A DNA stretch of 64,000 bases from Mesorhizobium wenxiniae (GTDB lineage Bacteria; Pseudomonadota; Alphaproteobacteria; Rhizobiales; Rhizobiaceae). Position 1 is the stretch's first letter; each line of letters starts with the position of its first letter. Both the position numbers and the translations under genes were made by a program. Shown here piece by piece: positions 1 to 8,366 of this stretch. Below the pieces are notes generated by a model that worked only from the letters and a program-made list of their open reading frames with translations, was not told the origin of the DNA and did not search any database. The DNA lies in assembly GCF_002284535.1 (NCBI RefSeq), contig NZ_NPKH01000023.1, positions 527,767-591,766 of the forward strand, given 5' to 3'.

Positions 1-2
1 GT

Positions 3-641
3 ATCCTGCGCGCAGCCCTCGCCGCCCGCCTTTCCTGGTCGCGCGCGACCCAGATCGCCGCCACGATCGGGCAAGGATTGGCCTTCGTCTTCGGTTTCGT
101 TGGGCTGTTCTACAATCCGCTGCTGATCTTCATCGGCATCTTCGTCTATCTCGCCGCGGCAGCAGAAGCCCAGAACGCACAGATCCGCGAGGTTGCCACA
201 AGCGTCCTGGTCGGTGACGTGATGATTACCGAGTTCGCCCGGCTGGAACGGTCGGCGACGCTTGACGAGGCAATCGAGATGCTGCTCGCGACCACGCAGC
301 ACGACTTCCCTGTCACCGACACCGCCGGCCATCTTAAGGGATTGGTGACACGCAACGACATGATCCGAACATTGAAAGAAAAGGGGCCTGCTGAACCGGT
401 AGCGAGCGCAATGCGGAGCGATATCCCGAAAATACATTACCGCAAAAGTCTCGAGGAAAGCCTGCGGCTCATGCAGCAGGCAGATGTGCCTGCTGTCGCC
501 GTCGTGGACAGTTCCGATCGGCTGGTCGGGCTCATGACACACGAAACCATAGGCGAGATGCTTATGGTCCGCTCGGCGGTTTCAGATGCCTTCCGATTTG
601 GTCGTTTGCGTGGGAGCAACCCGCGACTCACACGGATCTGA
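3..641 (+). CDS. Site-2 protease (M50) family protein with CBS domains, 5'-truncated
   Basis: The reading frame is open from the left edge, so the N-terminus and the HExxH protease motif lie outside the window. What remains starts with ILRAALAARLSWSRATQ, typical of the segment after the 'DGGRVLRA' motif of membrane metalloproteases. A hydrophobic segment follows, then a soluble tail of about 140 residues containing two CBS repeats (for example VGDVMITEF and DFPVTDTAGHLKGLVT). Rhizobial M50 proteins commonly end in such a CBS pair, which is thought to sense nucleotides. The protease would cut substrates inside the inner membrane; its substrate cannot be told from this fragment. The gene ends at TGA and converges on the TerC gene. 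Confidence 0.8.
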   Translation: MLRAALAARLSWSRATQIAATIGQGLAFVFGFVGLFYNPLLIFIGIFVYLAAAAEAQNAQIREVATSVLVGDVMITEFARLERSATLDEAIEMLLATTQHDFPVTDTAGHLKGLVTRNDMIRTLKEKGPAEPVASAMRSDIPKIHYRKSLEESLRLMQQADVPAVAVVDSSDRLVGLMTHETIGEMLMVRSAVSDAFRFGRLRGSNPRLTRI

Positions 642-758
642 GCAGGAGAATATTCTTTTTACCGCCTGATCGAGTGAGTGCGCTCTAAATGGTAAGGAAG
701 CGAGCCGAGGCAGGATAATTGCGCCGACACGGGCCATCAGCCTTGCCTGGGAGCAGAA

Positions 759-786
759 CCGGCCGGAACGACGTCGTTCCGGCCGG
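759..786. terminator. Bidirectional terminator hairpin
   Basis: A perfect 28-base palindrome (14-bp arms, centre at 772/773) lies between the converging protease gene (ends 641) and TerC gene (ends 802). It is GC-rich and followed by CTTATCTTCT on the + strand, so it probably serves both genes. Confidence 0.7.
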
Positions 787-801
787 CTTATCTTCTGTAT
801 C

Positions 802-1458
802 TCAAGCGCCCGCGACGTGAGGCAGAAGTTCAAGCGCACCGCGATAGATCATGTCGCCAGCTACGTAGAGGATGACCACTAGGCCGACATAGGCAATCCA
901 ACGGTGCTTCTGAAGCAGATTGGCGATGAGGTTTGCAGCAATGCCCATCAGCGCGACGGAGAGGACAAGGCCGAAGATCAATACGTTCGGATGTTCGCGC
1001 GCGGCTCCCGCTACCGCCAGAACATTGTCGAGCGACATCGAGACGTCGGCGATGATGATCTGCCAGGTTGCCTGCGCCAGGGTCTTGCGCGGAGCTTTGC
1101 CAGCTATGATGCCGTCGTAGTCGACGTCACTTTCCGAAAGCGCTTCGATCGCCTGTGTTTCCTGCGCATGGTTTTGCCGGAGTTCGCGCCACATCTTCCA
1201 GCACACCCACAACAGCAATATACCGCCAGCCAACAGCAACCCGACGATCTGCAGGAGTTGAGTTGTCGCGGCCGCAAAGCCGATGCGCAGAACGGCGGCT
1301 GCGATTATACCAACGACGATTGCGTTTCTGCGCTGCTCTTTGGGTAGTCCGGCCGCGGCAAGGCCGATAACGATGGCGTTGTCACCGGCCAGCACCAGGT
1401 CGATCATGATGACCTGCAACAGAGCGGTCATTGCTTCAGGACTAAAAAATTCTGTCAT
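802..1458 (-). CDS. TerC/YjbE-family integral membrane protein
   Basis: A 218-residue multi-spanning membrane protein. The two family-defining acidic motifs are clear: DLVLAGDNAIVIG near residues 20-32 in the first helix and MSLDNVLAVAGAA in the second half. A cytoplasmic basic and acidic loop separates the halves. TerC-type proteins are implicated in metal (often manganese) export and in metallating exported proteins; the exact substrate here is unknown. Length is normal for the short YjbE/YkoY branch. The ATG at 1458 is preceded by AAGGGTG as a ribosome site. No yybP-ykoY manganese riboswitch was recognised upstream. Confidence 0.85.
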   Translation of the reverse strand: MTEFFSPEAMTALLQVIMIDLVLAGDNAIVIGLAAAGLPKEQRRNAIVVGIIAAAVLRIGFAAATTQLLQIVGLLLAGGILLLWVCWKMWRELRQNHAQETQAIEALSESDVDYDGIIAGKAPRKTLAQATWQIIIADVSMSLDNVLAVAGAAREHPNVLIFGLVLSVALMGIAANLIANLLQKHRWIAYVGLVVILYVAGDMIYRGALELLPHVAGA

Positions 1459-1855
1459 ACGGCACCCTTGCGTTCAGCTAGGGGTGACGCGGCTTGCGAG
1501 CATAACCGTAGAGCAACGCGGACACCGCGTATGACAAGAGAAATGCCGCTACAGCTGAAGAAATCTCAAAGCCAGGCCACCCGGATTGAATTCCAGTCCG
1601 ACATCACAGTCCTGATGGACTGCCAGAGGGGCCCGGCCTGGTAGCACCTAGCTATTGCCGGAAACGCGAAAACTCAAGGCTTAATTGTAATTCGGGATGT
1701 GTGGCATCGACCCTCGGCAAGTTTCGTACGCCAAGTCGATCGGGCACGCGGCCATTGTACGGGCCGGCAGCCGCAAGTACACTGAGACCGTGGGCTTTGG
1801 TCAGTCTCTGTAATACTCGATCTGCGACCGTCGATGGCGATGAAGGAAATCCGTC
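1459..1855. other. Intergenic region between divergent TerC and antiporter genes
   Basis: About 400 bases that should hold both promoters. I see no gene with family features. The + strand has CACTGAGACC near 1777, like the 3' part of a yybP-ykoY aptamer, but the conserved 5' GGGGAGUA element is absent. The last bases carry AAGGAA as a ribosome site for the next gene. Confidence 0.4.
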
Positions 1856-2965
1856 TTGGCTGTTCATCGACGACCGATCGGCCAATATCTGTTCCCAATC
1901 GGCTCCTTGGGTCTGGCCGCACTGATTCATTTCGGCGCCGCGTCGATCGAGCATTCGCTGCTTTCGATCAAGATCCTGGCAATGATCGTGGTCGCTATCT
2001 TCATCTTCGCGACCGTGTTTGTGGTTTTGCATCATGCCGAAGCCGTCGCACGGCGGCTCGGTGAACCTTACGGCACGCTGCTTTTGACATTTTCGGTCAC
2101 GGCCATCGAAGCATCGGTCATCGTTTCGATGATGCTCCATGGCGAGAACAACCCGACGCTGGCACGCGAGTCCGTGTTTTCAACGGTCATGATCGTGTGC
2201 GCTGGTGTTGTCGGAGTCTGCCTCACACTGGGTGGGCTGAAGCATCGATATCAGGACATCAAACGACAGGGCACCAACGCTTCCCTTGCCGTCATTATGG
2301 CGCTGACGGTTCTTACGCTGATCCTTCCAAACTACACGCTTGCAACAAGCCCCGGTACGTTCTCCGCATCGCAACTCGCTTTCGTGAGCGTTCTTTCAAT
2401 CCTCCTCTATGGTGCGTTCGTCTTTGCCCAGATGGTGCGCCATCGGGGTGATTTTATCGAGGATCTGACGTCCAGCGCGGAACATGAGGCGCATGTATCT
2501 AAGGGTGGGAACGTGGCCACAAACGTGCTCCTCTTATTTGTTGGACTGGCAGGGATCGTTCTTCTGACCGAGCAGGTGGCCGGCAGCATCGAGAATGGGC
2601 TCGAGTTTCTTCAAGTTACTCAGGCGGACGCAATCGTGGGCTTCTTCGTCGCTGCGCTGGTGCTTATGCCGGAGGCGGTGTCGGCGGTTCGGGCAGCGCT
2701 CAATAACGAACTTCAGCGAGGACTGAATGTCGCTCTCGGCTCTGCCTGCGCCACAATCGGCCTGACAATCCCGGCAATCGGTGCGGCGAGCCTGCTCACC
2801 GGACGGAGCCTGACGCTTGGTCTGGGCCCGGGGGATACCGTGCTTCTCATCCTCGCGCTTGCCATCAGCATCGTGAGCTTTGGGACGGGCCGAACAACGA
2901 TGCTGACGGGGCTTGTTCATCTCGTCGTGTTTGTCGCCTATCTGTTCCTTATCTTCGTGCCGTAG
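1856..2965 (+). CDS. Ca2+:H+ antiporter, CaxA/ChaA family (y4hA-like)
   Basis: A 369-residue protein with roughly ten to eleven hydrophobic helices. The family's duplicated acidic motifs are visible: GTLLLTFSVTAIEASVI in the first half and ALVLMPEAVSAVRAALNN in the second, followed by LNVALGSACATIGLTIP. These motifs form the cation path in the calcium/cation antiporter superfamily. It should expel Ca2+ (or Na+/K+) from the cytoplasm against protons. The TTG start at 1856 is chosen because GAAGGA sits at good spacing; a start a few codons downstream is possible. It converges on phnE with only 47 bases between stops. Confidence 0.85.
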   Translation: MAVHRRPIGQYLFPIGSLGLAALIHFGAASIEHSLLSIKILAMIVVAIFIFATVFVVLHHAEAVARRLGEPYGTLLLTFSVTAIEASVIVSMMLHGENNPTLARESVFSTVMIVCAGVVGVCLTLGGLKHRYQDIKRQGTNASLAVIMALTVLTLILPNYTLATSPGTFSASQLAFVSVLSILLYGAFVFAQMVRHRGDFIEDLTSSAEHEAHVSKGGNVATNVLLLFVGLAGIVLLTEQVAGSIENGLEFLQVTQADAIVGFFVAALVLMPEAVSAVRAALNNELQRGLNVALGSACATIGLTIPAIGAASLLTGRSLTLGLGPGDTVLLILALAISIVSFGTGRTTMLTGLVHLVVFVAYLFLIFVP

Positions 2966-3012
2966 GGCGGGGCCGTGTCGTGTCGATTTGCGCGCAAATG
3001 CCTAGCCTGCAA

Positions 3013-3807
3013 TTACTGGACCTTCGAGCGCAAGCGATCCGTCACGAACTCCATCAACACCACGATGGTGAAGATCACGAGAATGATGGTCGAGGCATTC
3101 TTGTATTGGAAAAGATCGAACGCGACCTTCAGCTCCTGGCCGATGCCACCGGCTCCAACGAGGCCGAGAACAACAGACGAGCGCACTGCCTTTTCAAGCG
3201 CAAAGAGCGTGGTGTTTGTCAGGGACGGCAAAGCGTCGGGCAGAACTGCCCCGCAGAGGACAGAGAACCGACTGGCCCCGATTGCAAACAGCGCTTCCTG
3301 AGGTCTTTCGTCGGCATCCTCCATCGCCTCGGCGAAGAAGCGCCCGCAAAAACCGATCGTATCGACGACGATGGTCATGGTTCCAGCAACCGCCCCGAGA
3401 CCAACGGCTGACACGAAAAGAAGTGCCCAGACCAAATCTGGAACGGTCCTAAACAATGAGACCAGGATCCTGGAGATATGCCGGAACGGGCCGAGCGGGG
3501 TTATGTCCTTGGCCGAGAGCCAGGCAAATGGCAAGCTGAGGACGACACCTATTGCTGTCCCCACGACCGCTATCTGAAACGTTTCGATCATGCGCCAGAA
3601 AACCCGCAGGAGGAACCCTGGCTCGACATTTGGGGGTATCATGCGGCCGACGAGCTGGGCCATGCGGGGCACTCCCCCTGCCAGCTGTTCCGGCGAAGGT
3701 GCGACCTGCCCGGCGGAAACGATCACGAGAGCGGCCAAAGCGACGGCAAAGCTGAAAGTGAGGGGCGAGATCGATGGAATCCGGCTCGGCGAAAGGCGGT
3801 CATGCAT
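3013..3807 (-). CDS. phnE: Phosphonate ABC transporter permease PhnE
   Basis: A 264-residue inner-membrane permease. The hydrophobic core carries the binding-protein-dependent transport signature: AIGASRFSVLCGAVLPDALP (the EAA loop that docks to PhnC) and GLVGAGGIGQELK, characteristic of PhnE. It forms the channel of the PhnCDE importer for phosphonates or related phosphorus compounds. Its ATG overlaps the phnC stop by eight bases, so the two are translationally coupled. Third gene of the phnDCE operon. Confidence 0.93.
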   Translation of the reverse strand: MHDRLSPSRIPSISPLTFSFAVALAALVIVSAGQVAPSPEQLAGGVPRMAQLVGRMIPPNVEPGFLLRVFWRMIETFQIAVVGTAIGVVLSLPFAWLSAKDITPLGPFRHISRILVSLFRTVPDLVWALLFVSAVGLGAVAGTMTIVVDTIGFCGRFFAEAMEDADERPQEALFAIGASRFSVLCGAVLPDALPSLTNTTLFALEKAVRSSVVLGLVGAGGIGQELKVAFDLFQYKNASTIILVIFTIVVLMEFVTDRLRSKVQ

Positions 3808-4549
3808 CGAAGACGTCTTTCAAATCAGCGCGGGTGACATGCGCCGTCGGCCGGTCGAAGAAGACCTTGCCCGCCTTGAGCGCTATCAAGCGATCGGAGT
3901 AGTCGAGAGCATGTTCCATGTCGTGCGTGGTGTAGACCAAGGTGATCGCTTGTTCCTGGGTGAGCTCGGAGAAAACGCGCATCACATCATGTCCAGCCGC
4001 AGGATCGAGACTTGCCGCCGGTTCGTCTGCTATCAAAAGCTTCGGACGCCGGATCAACGCACGGGCAATCGCCACCCGCTGCGCCTGCCCTCCAGAAAGC
4101 GCGTCGGCGCGGGCGCCTGCCTTGCCGAGAAGCCGCACGTCGGCGAGCGCCTGCATTGCTTCCTCGCGCCAGTGTTGCTTTGCGATGGAATGGTGCCAGC
4201 CGCGCCAGCCGCCGGGCAGCCCGAGCTTGCCCTGCAAAACGTTTGTAAGAACGGATTGGCGGCTAACCAGTCCGTGATGCTGGAAGACAAATCCGATCTG
4301 CCTGCGTATGCGCCGCAGCTGGGCGACGGACGGCGCCGAGCGGAAGCTCTCGCCGAGGGTGACGACCTCGCCACCGCTCGACGGTAAAAGACCGATGAGG
4401 CATTTGAGCAGGGTGGATTTTCCAGCACCGTTCGAGCCAATCAGGGCAACCCGTTCGCGCGATGCTATGTTGAGGCCAATACTGGAGAAAACAACCTTTC
4501 CGTTCGCATAGCTCTTCGCAAGATCGTGCGCGCGAATGATTGCTGTCAT
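3800..4549 (-). CDS. phnC: Phosphonate ABC transporter ATPase PhnC
   Basis: A 249-residue ABC ATPase with Walker A GSNGAGKST (about residues 38-46), Q-loop FVFQHHGLVSRQSVLTNV, signature LSGGQAQRVAIARAL and Walker B LLIADEPAASLD. The region RIRRQIGFVFQHHGLV is typical of PhnC. It powers import through PhnE of the ligand captured by PhnD. It sits between phnD and phnE in the normal order, with a hairpin in the spacer after phnD. Confidence 0.93.
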   Translation of the reverse strand: MTAIIRAHDLAKSYANGKVVFSSIGLNIASRERVALIGSNGAGKSTLLKCLIGLLPSSGGEVVTLGESFRSAPSVAQLRRIRRQIGFVFQHHGLVSRQSVLTNVLQGKLGLPGGWRGWHHSIAKQHWREEAMQALADVRLLGKAGARADALSGGQAQRVAIARALIRRPKLLIADEPAASLDPAAGHDVMRVFSELTQEQAITLVYTTHDMEHALDYSDRLIALKAGKVFFDRPTAHVTRADLKDVFDA

Positions 4550-4585
4550 AGTGACCTCTTGGCCCAGACGGGACTACGAAATAGA

Positions 4586-4603
4586 CCGGCGGTTAACCGC
4601 CGG
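4586..4603 (-). repeat. Hairpin between phnD and phnC
   Basis: CCGGCGGTTAACCGCCGG is a perfect 18-base palindrome starting 26 bases past the phnD stop, within the phnD-phnC spacer. It probably protects or partly terminates the message so that the binding protein is made in excess. Equivalent hairpins occur after three other binding-protein genes in this window. Confidence 0.55.
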
Positions 4604-4628
4604 CCTTTGCGATGAAAAGGAGCAAGCC

Positions 4629-5489
4629 TCAGTTTACGAAGTCGGTGAGGGTCTCGATTCCGATCGTGCGGTACATCGAGCGGACATAGTCGTAGTCCGA
4701 GTCCCTGACATCAGTCAGAAAGAAACCGCCCTTGAATTTCTGGTTGTCCTCGCCTGTCAGGATCGCTTTCATCAGCTCGTTGCCATTCTTCGCAAAGGCA
4801 TCGCGGACCTTGACGAACACGTCGTCTGAAATGTCCTTACGGGCGACAAGAATGTCGTTCGGCAGATCGCGGCCCCGTGCGATTACCGAGAAGGCAGTGT
4901 CGGGGAACGCTTCCCGGACCGAGTTCAGATAACCGAAATTCAAGCCGATAGCGGCGATGTCGCCGCGGATGAGAGCCTCAGCCGCGATATTGCGCGATAT
5001 GATCACTGGCTCATAGTCGGTGGCATATTTCAGGTTGAAATCGGCCAGCGCCTGCGCGGGGCCGAGGTGCTGGGAGGTGGAGCCTACCGAGCCGAATGCA
5101 ATCTTCTTGCCCTTCAAGTCTTCAATCGAGCGGATCGGTCCATTCGCCAGTACGGCGATCTGAGCGAAATAATCGGGGCGCTGCCAGGCAACAACAATCT
5201 TCGGCTGGCTTAATTCCTTCATGACCACGTATTCAGCAGGACCGGTCAGGACGAGATCGACCTGCCCGGAATTCATGGCCTCGACGGCGGTGGTCCGCGA
5301 GCTGACCGGAAACAGCTCGATATCCAGGCCGGTCGCCTCTTCAAGAGCGGCCTGGAAAGCGCCGAATTCCTGCTCAAGAGCCTCCAGTCCCTCCATGTCG
5401 GTTACCGCGAATTTCACCGGCTCCGCAAAAGCTGGAAGAGCGGAGGCAAGCGTCAGCGCGAGTGCGGTTGCGATGGTGCGGATCATCAT
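4629..5489 (-). CDS. phnD: Phosphonate ABC transporter substrate-binding protein PhnD
   Basis: A 286-residue periplasmic binding protein. It starts with a Sec signal peptide (MMIRTIATALALTLASALPAFA) and then the type 2 binding fold with VKFAVTDMEGLEALEQEF, NSGQVDLVLTGPAEYVV and KKIAFGSVGSTSQHLGP, all characteristic of the PhnD/phosphite-binding family. It captures the phosphorus ligand in the periplasm and hands it to PhnE. Two ATG codons (5489 and 5486) are possible starts; AAAGGA precedes both. First gene of the operon, divergent from phnM. The ligand (phosphonate, phosphite or phosphate ester) cannot be told from sequence alone. Confidence 0.92.
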   Translation of the reverse strand: MMIRTIATALALTLASALPAFAEPVKFAVTDMEGLEALEQEFGAFQAALEEATGLDIELFPVSSRTTAVEAMNSGQVDLVLTGPAEYVVMKELSQPKIVVAWQRPDYFAQIAVLANGPIRSIEDLKGKKIAFGSVGSTSQHLGPAQALADFNLKYATDYEPVIISRNIAAEALIRGDIAAIGLNFGYLNSVREAFPDTAFSVIARGRDLPNDILVARKDISDDVFVKVRDAFAKNGNELMKAILTGEDNQKFKGGFFLTDVRDSDYDYVRSMYRTIGIETLTDFVN

Positions 5490-5500
5490 TTTTCCTTTGC

Positions 5501-5510
5501 TGTATAGACA
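5501..5510 (-). promoter_or_regulatory. Probable PhnF operator ahead of phnD
   Basis: TGTATAGACA contains GTATAGAC, which fits the HutC-subfamily GntR operator consensus GTNTANAC and shares its core with the mycobacterial PhnF site TGGTATAGACCA (from memory). It lies just upstream of the phnD ribosome site, where bound PhnF would block transcription. Confidence 0.6.
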
Positions 5511-5545
5511 GGAAACTGTTACCCGCTAATCCGTATACGCAGCAG

Positions 5546-5563
5546 ATGACGTGCTCGTGACAT
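5546..5563 (-). promoter_or_regulatory. Candidate Pho box in the phnD-phnM divergon
   Basis: On the minus strand the bases read ATGTCAC-GAGC-ACGTCAT, two heptamers eleven bases apart, close to the PhoB consensus CTGTCAT-N4-CTGTCAT (5 of 7 matches each). It is 57 bases upstream of phnD. A fit to phosphate-starvation control, but inexact. Confidence 0.4.
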
Positions 5564-5605
5564 TTCGTCGGCGCCAGCGGCAGGCTTTGCTTTTAGAGGG
5601 ATACA

Positions 5606-6787
5606 GTGAACTGGCACATCCAGCGTGGTCGCATCCTTACCGACCGGGGACTCGAAACCGCGGACCTGAGCATTGCCGGCGGGATACTGTCAGAGATCCA
5701 AGCGGCCCATGCCTCCATAATCGATGCCGATGGTCTGCTCGTGCTTCCGGGGATCGTCGATATTCACGGCGACGGCTTCGAGCGGCAAATCATGCCGCGG
5801 CCGGGTGTCCGCTTCGACACGGCGCTGGCGTTGAAAGATACGGACCGCCAGCTTGTCGCCAATGGAGTTACCACAGCCTTTCACGGCGTCACGGTGTCAT
5901 GGGAGCCCGGACTTCGCTCGCTCGAAGCCGCCAAGCAACTGATCGGCGCGCTCTGCGATCTCCGCGATACTCTTAGCTGCGATACGCGTGTGCATCTGCG
6001 CTGGGAGACCTTCGCGCTTGATCAGATGGCGCAGGTCATACAATGGCTCTCTCTTTGGCCGCGACCGATCATTGCTCTCAACGACCATACGACCGGGTCG
6101 GTATTGAACGGCACGATCGCCCGCAAGATCGGCCAGATGGCGGAACGGTCCGGCTTGAGCCGTGAGCAGTATATGGCGTTGCTCGATCAGATTTGGTCCC
6201 GCCGAGCCGACGTAGCGATCGCGATCGGGAAGCTGGCCGCGACTGCACGGGCCAATGGCAATGTGCTTCTTGCCCATGACGAAGCGTCTCCCGAAGAACG
6301 TATGTATTTCCGCGGTCTCGGTGCAAAGGCTTCGGAATTTCCACTGACGCTCGAAACGGCGAAAGCCGCGCGGCAAATGGGCGAGGATGTGATCCTCGGC
6401 GCGCCCAATGTCGTGCGCGGCGGCAGCCATAATGGAGCGCTGAATGCCACCGAGGCCATCAGAGCCGGGCTCTGCACGGTGCTGACCAGTGACTACCACT
6501 ATCCCTCGCCTCTGCATGCGGCCTTCAGGCTTTCTTCTCCGGGGGCCAGCGATTTCCCCATGATCTGGAATCTGGTCTCGGCAAATCCGGCCCGGGTAGC
6601 CGGCCTTGACGATCGCGGATTGCTTGTTGCCGGCCGCCGAGCGGATCTGATCCTCGTCGATGCCGGCGATCCGGAGCATCCGCGTGTGGTGGCCACCATG
6701 GTTCACGGACAAATTGTCTATTCCTCTGGACTCTCGCGCGTAAACCGACGGTCGGCACACCGATCGCCGGTGAATAAGGCTTCATGA
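5606..6787 (+). CDS. phnM: PhnM, ribose 1-methylphosphonate 5-triphosphate diphosphatase
   Basis: A 393-residue amidohydrolase-superfamily enzyme. It shows VDIHGDGFERQIMPRPGV (residues 51-68, the first metal-binding His), LNDHTTGSV, LLAHDEASPEE and LTSDYHYPSPLH with the late catalytic Asp. This is the PhnM pattern rather than that of a generic dihydroorotase. PhnM normally removes diphosphate from the triphosphate intermediate of the C-P lyase pathway in the cytoplasm. The GTG at 5606 is chosen because GAGGG precedes it and residues 1-10 (MNWHIQRGRI) resemble family starts. No phnGHIJKL is nearby, so it must work with enzymes encoded elsewhere or on another substrate. It overlaps phnF by four bases. 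Confidence 0.9.
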   Translation: MNWHIQRGRILTDRGLETADLSIAGGILSEIQAAHASIIDADGLLVLPGIVDIHGDGFERQIMPRPGVRFDTALALKDTDRQLVANGVTTAFHGVTVSWEPGLRSLEAAKQLIGALCDLRDTLSCDTRVHLRWETFALDQMAQVIQWLSLWPRPIIALNDHTTGSVLNGTIARKIGQMAERSGLSREQYMALLDQIWSRRADVAIAIGKLAATARANGNVLLAHDEASPEERMYFRGLGAKASEFPLTLETAKAARQMGEDVILGAPNVVRGGSHNGALNATEAIRAGLCTVLTSDYHYPSPLHAAFRLSSPGASDFPMIWNLVSANPARVAGLDDRGLLVAGRRADLILVDAGDPEHPRVVATMVHGQIVYSSGLSRVNRRSAHRSPVNKAS

Positions 6788-7569
6788 ACCAGAATACGAA
6801 AATCCCAACACCACACGAGCGCAGCGTCAATCGTCTCCTGGCCTTTGACGGGCTGGTCTTTCGGCCACGCAGCGATTCGCCGATCTGGCAGCAGATCTAC
6901 GATCACATCTTCAATCTGATCGAGAGCGGCTGTCTTCCGCCGGGCAGCCAACTTCCCGGAGAAACGCATCTGGCGGAGAAACTCGCGGTCACCCGCATTA
7001 CACTTCGCCGGGCGCTGCAGCAGTTACAGCATGAGGGCCACCTCACCGCTCGCAAGGGCGTCGGTATCTTCGTGCGAAACCTACCCTCGACATTCACGGT
7101 TCGCGACGGACAGCGCTTTCTCGACAATTTCGAAGCTCATGGCCAGAAAATCGGCACCAAGACGCTGCTGATCGTCCGGGAACCAGCAGAACCGGCCGCG
7201 GCGGAGCGGTTGCGTCTCGCACCTGATGCCGCCATTATCCGGCTGTGCCGGATCAGAACGTCCGATAAGCAGCCGGTTTACGTCAATACCAAGGTCTTTC
7301 CAGCCAATCTCTTTCCTGATTTCGAGCAGACGTACGACGTGCGTCAGTCGGTGACCGATGTTTTCCGCGCGCATGGCATCGAGAATTACCGGCGGGCCGA
7401 GACGCGCATCAGTGGCGGCTTTGCGTCCCCTGATGAAGCCGGAATCCTGCGGCTGACACCCGGAACACCAGTATTCCGCATCAATGCCGTCAACGAGGAC
7501 CGCAACGGCATACCAATCGAATGGACCCGCGGCTGCTGGCCGCTGACGTCTGTCGAGTTCGTGTTCTGA
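6784..7569 (+). CDS. phnF: PhnF-type GntR transcriptional regulator
   Basis: A 261-residue regulator with an N-terminal winged helix of the GntR type (about residues 32-98: SPIWQQIYDHIFNLIESG, then LAVTRITLRRALQQLQHEG) and a C-terminal UTRA ligand-binding domain (IRLCRIRTSDKQPVYVN, PGTPVFRINAVN). Position next to phnM and UTRA type support PhnF, a repressor of phosphonate uptake and use. Its ATG overlaps the phnM stop (ATGA), implying coupled translation. A GTATAGAC operator candidate lies ahead of phnD. It is the last gene of the phnMF pair and converges on the Nudix gene. Confidence 0.88.
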   Translation: MNQNTKIPTPHERSVNRLLAFDGLVFRPRSDSPIWQQIYDHIFNLIESGCLPPGSQLPGETHLAEKLAVTRITLRRALQQLQHEGHLTARKGVGIFVRNLPSTFTVRDGQRFLDNFEAHGQKIGTKTLLIVREPAEPAAAERLRLAPDAAIIRLCRIRTSDKQPVYVNTKVFPANLFPDFEQTYDVRQSVTDVFRAHGIENYRRAETRISGGFASPDEAGILRLTPGTPVFRINAVNEDRNGIPIEWTRGCWPLTSVEFVF

Positions 7570-7677
7570 TCCTGGCGCGATGGCGCGCTCAACATGCTCT
7601 TCGCCTCAGCCCATGGTTCCTGGGGCGTAGCGATCAGCACGACCAGTTCATGATGTCGGTCGGCCATTGGGTCGGCT

Positions 7678-8133
7678 TTAGACGGACCCCAAAAGCCGGT
7701 CGAGAAAAGGCCGCTGGCCAATAAGCATCTTTTCCCGGGCCATATCGAGGCCGAACCACCCTGCGCGATCGATCTCCGGAAAGAATTGCATGCGGCCGCT
7801 GCGCGGTGGCCATTCCATCTCGAACATGTTGCTCCGCAAAGTGCCGGCGTCGAAATCGCCTTCGACGCCGAAGGCTGTAATAAGCTTGCCGCCGCGCTGG
7901 CGCAGCTCCCCCAACGCAAGCAGTGCTCCATCGAGCTCCCAGCCGGTTTCCTCCACGAATTCGCGACGTGCCGCAGCTTCCGGCTGTTCGTCATCACCAT
8001 ACTCGCCCTTTGCAATCGACCATGCGCCAAGATCGCGGCTTTGCCAGAACGGCCCGCCCGGATGAACAAGCAACACCTGCAGTTCGTTGCTCGATCTGCG
8101 GTAAGGCAGGATGCCCGCACTTCTTTTCGCCAT
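7678..8133 (-). CDS. Nudix hydrolase
   Basis: A 151-residue enzyme with a perfect Nudix box: G-x5-E-x7-REFVEETGW (starting GEYGDDEQPEAAARREFVEE). The N-terminus SAGILPYRRSSNELQVLLVHPGGPFW is typical of the RppH/MutT-like group that hydrolyses nucleoside diphosphates linked to another moiety. The start at 8133 (MAKRSAGILPYRR) matches family length; the frame stays open upstream to 8256, and a second ATG at 8151 is possible. Substrate unknown. It stands alone, convergent with phnF. Confidence 0.85.
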   Translation of the reverse strand: MAKRSAGILPYRRSSNELQVLLVHPGGPFWQSRDLGAWSIAKGEYGDDEQPEAAARREFVEETGWELDGALLALGELRQRGGKLITAFGVEGDFDAGTLRSNMFEMEWPPRSGRMQFFPEIDRAGWFGLDMAREKMLIGQRPFLDRLLGSV

Positions 8134-8366
8134 GGCCTCAGCCTCTGCCATGCAGCATGCCGCAACAACGACAAAGCAGTTGCCGGCTTGGCGCAGCAGA
8201 CGCTGTGCCAACGCCGCGCGCTGGAAAGCACGTCGCCAAAAATGGCTGTACGACAACCCGCTCGGTTCGATTTCGACCAGGCACGCCTAGTGTTCACCGA
8301 TCTGCCGCGCGCTGCCGGCGATCTCGACGAAACGTCCAATATTGTCGGGCCGATCGGTTGGATTAG

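Noticed and set aside
1459..1855. yybP-ykoY manganese riboswitch ahead of the TerC or antiporter gene
   Set aside because: A CACTGAGACC string occurs near 1777, but the 5' GGGGAGUA helix and the second aptamer arm are missing on both strands.
5897..6760. Minus-strand 287-codon frame opposite phnM
   Set aside because: PhnM motifs on the plus strand are complete; the antisense product has no recognisable domain.
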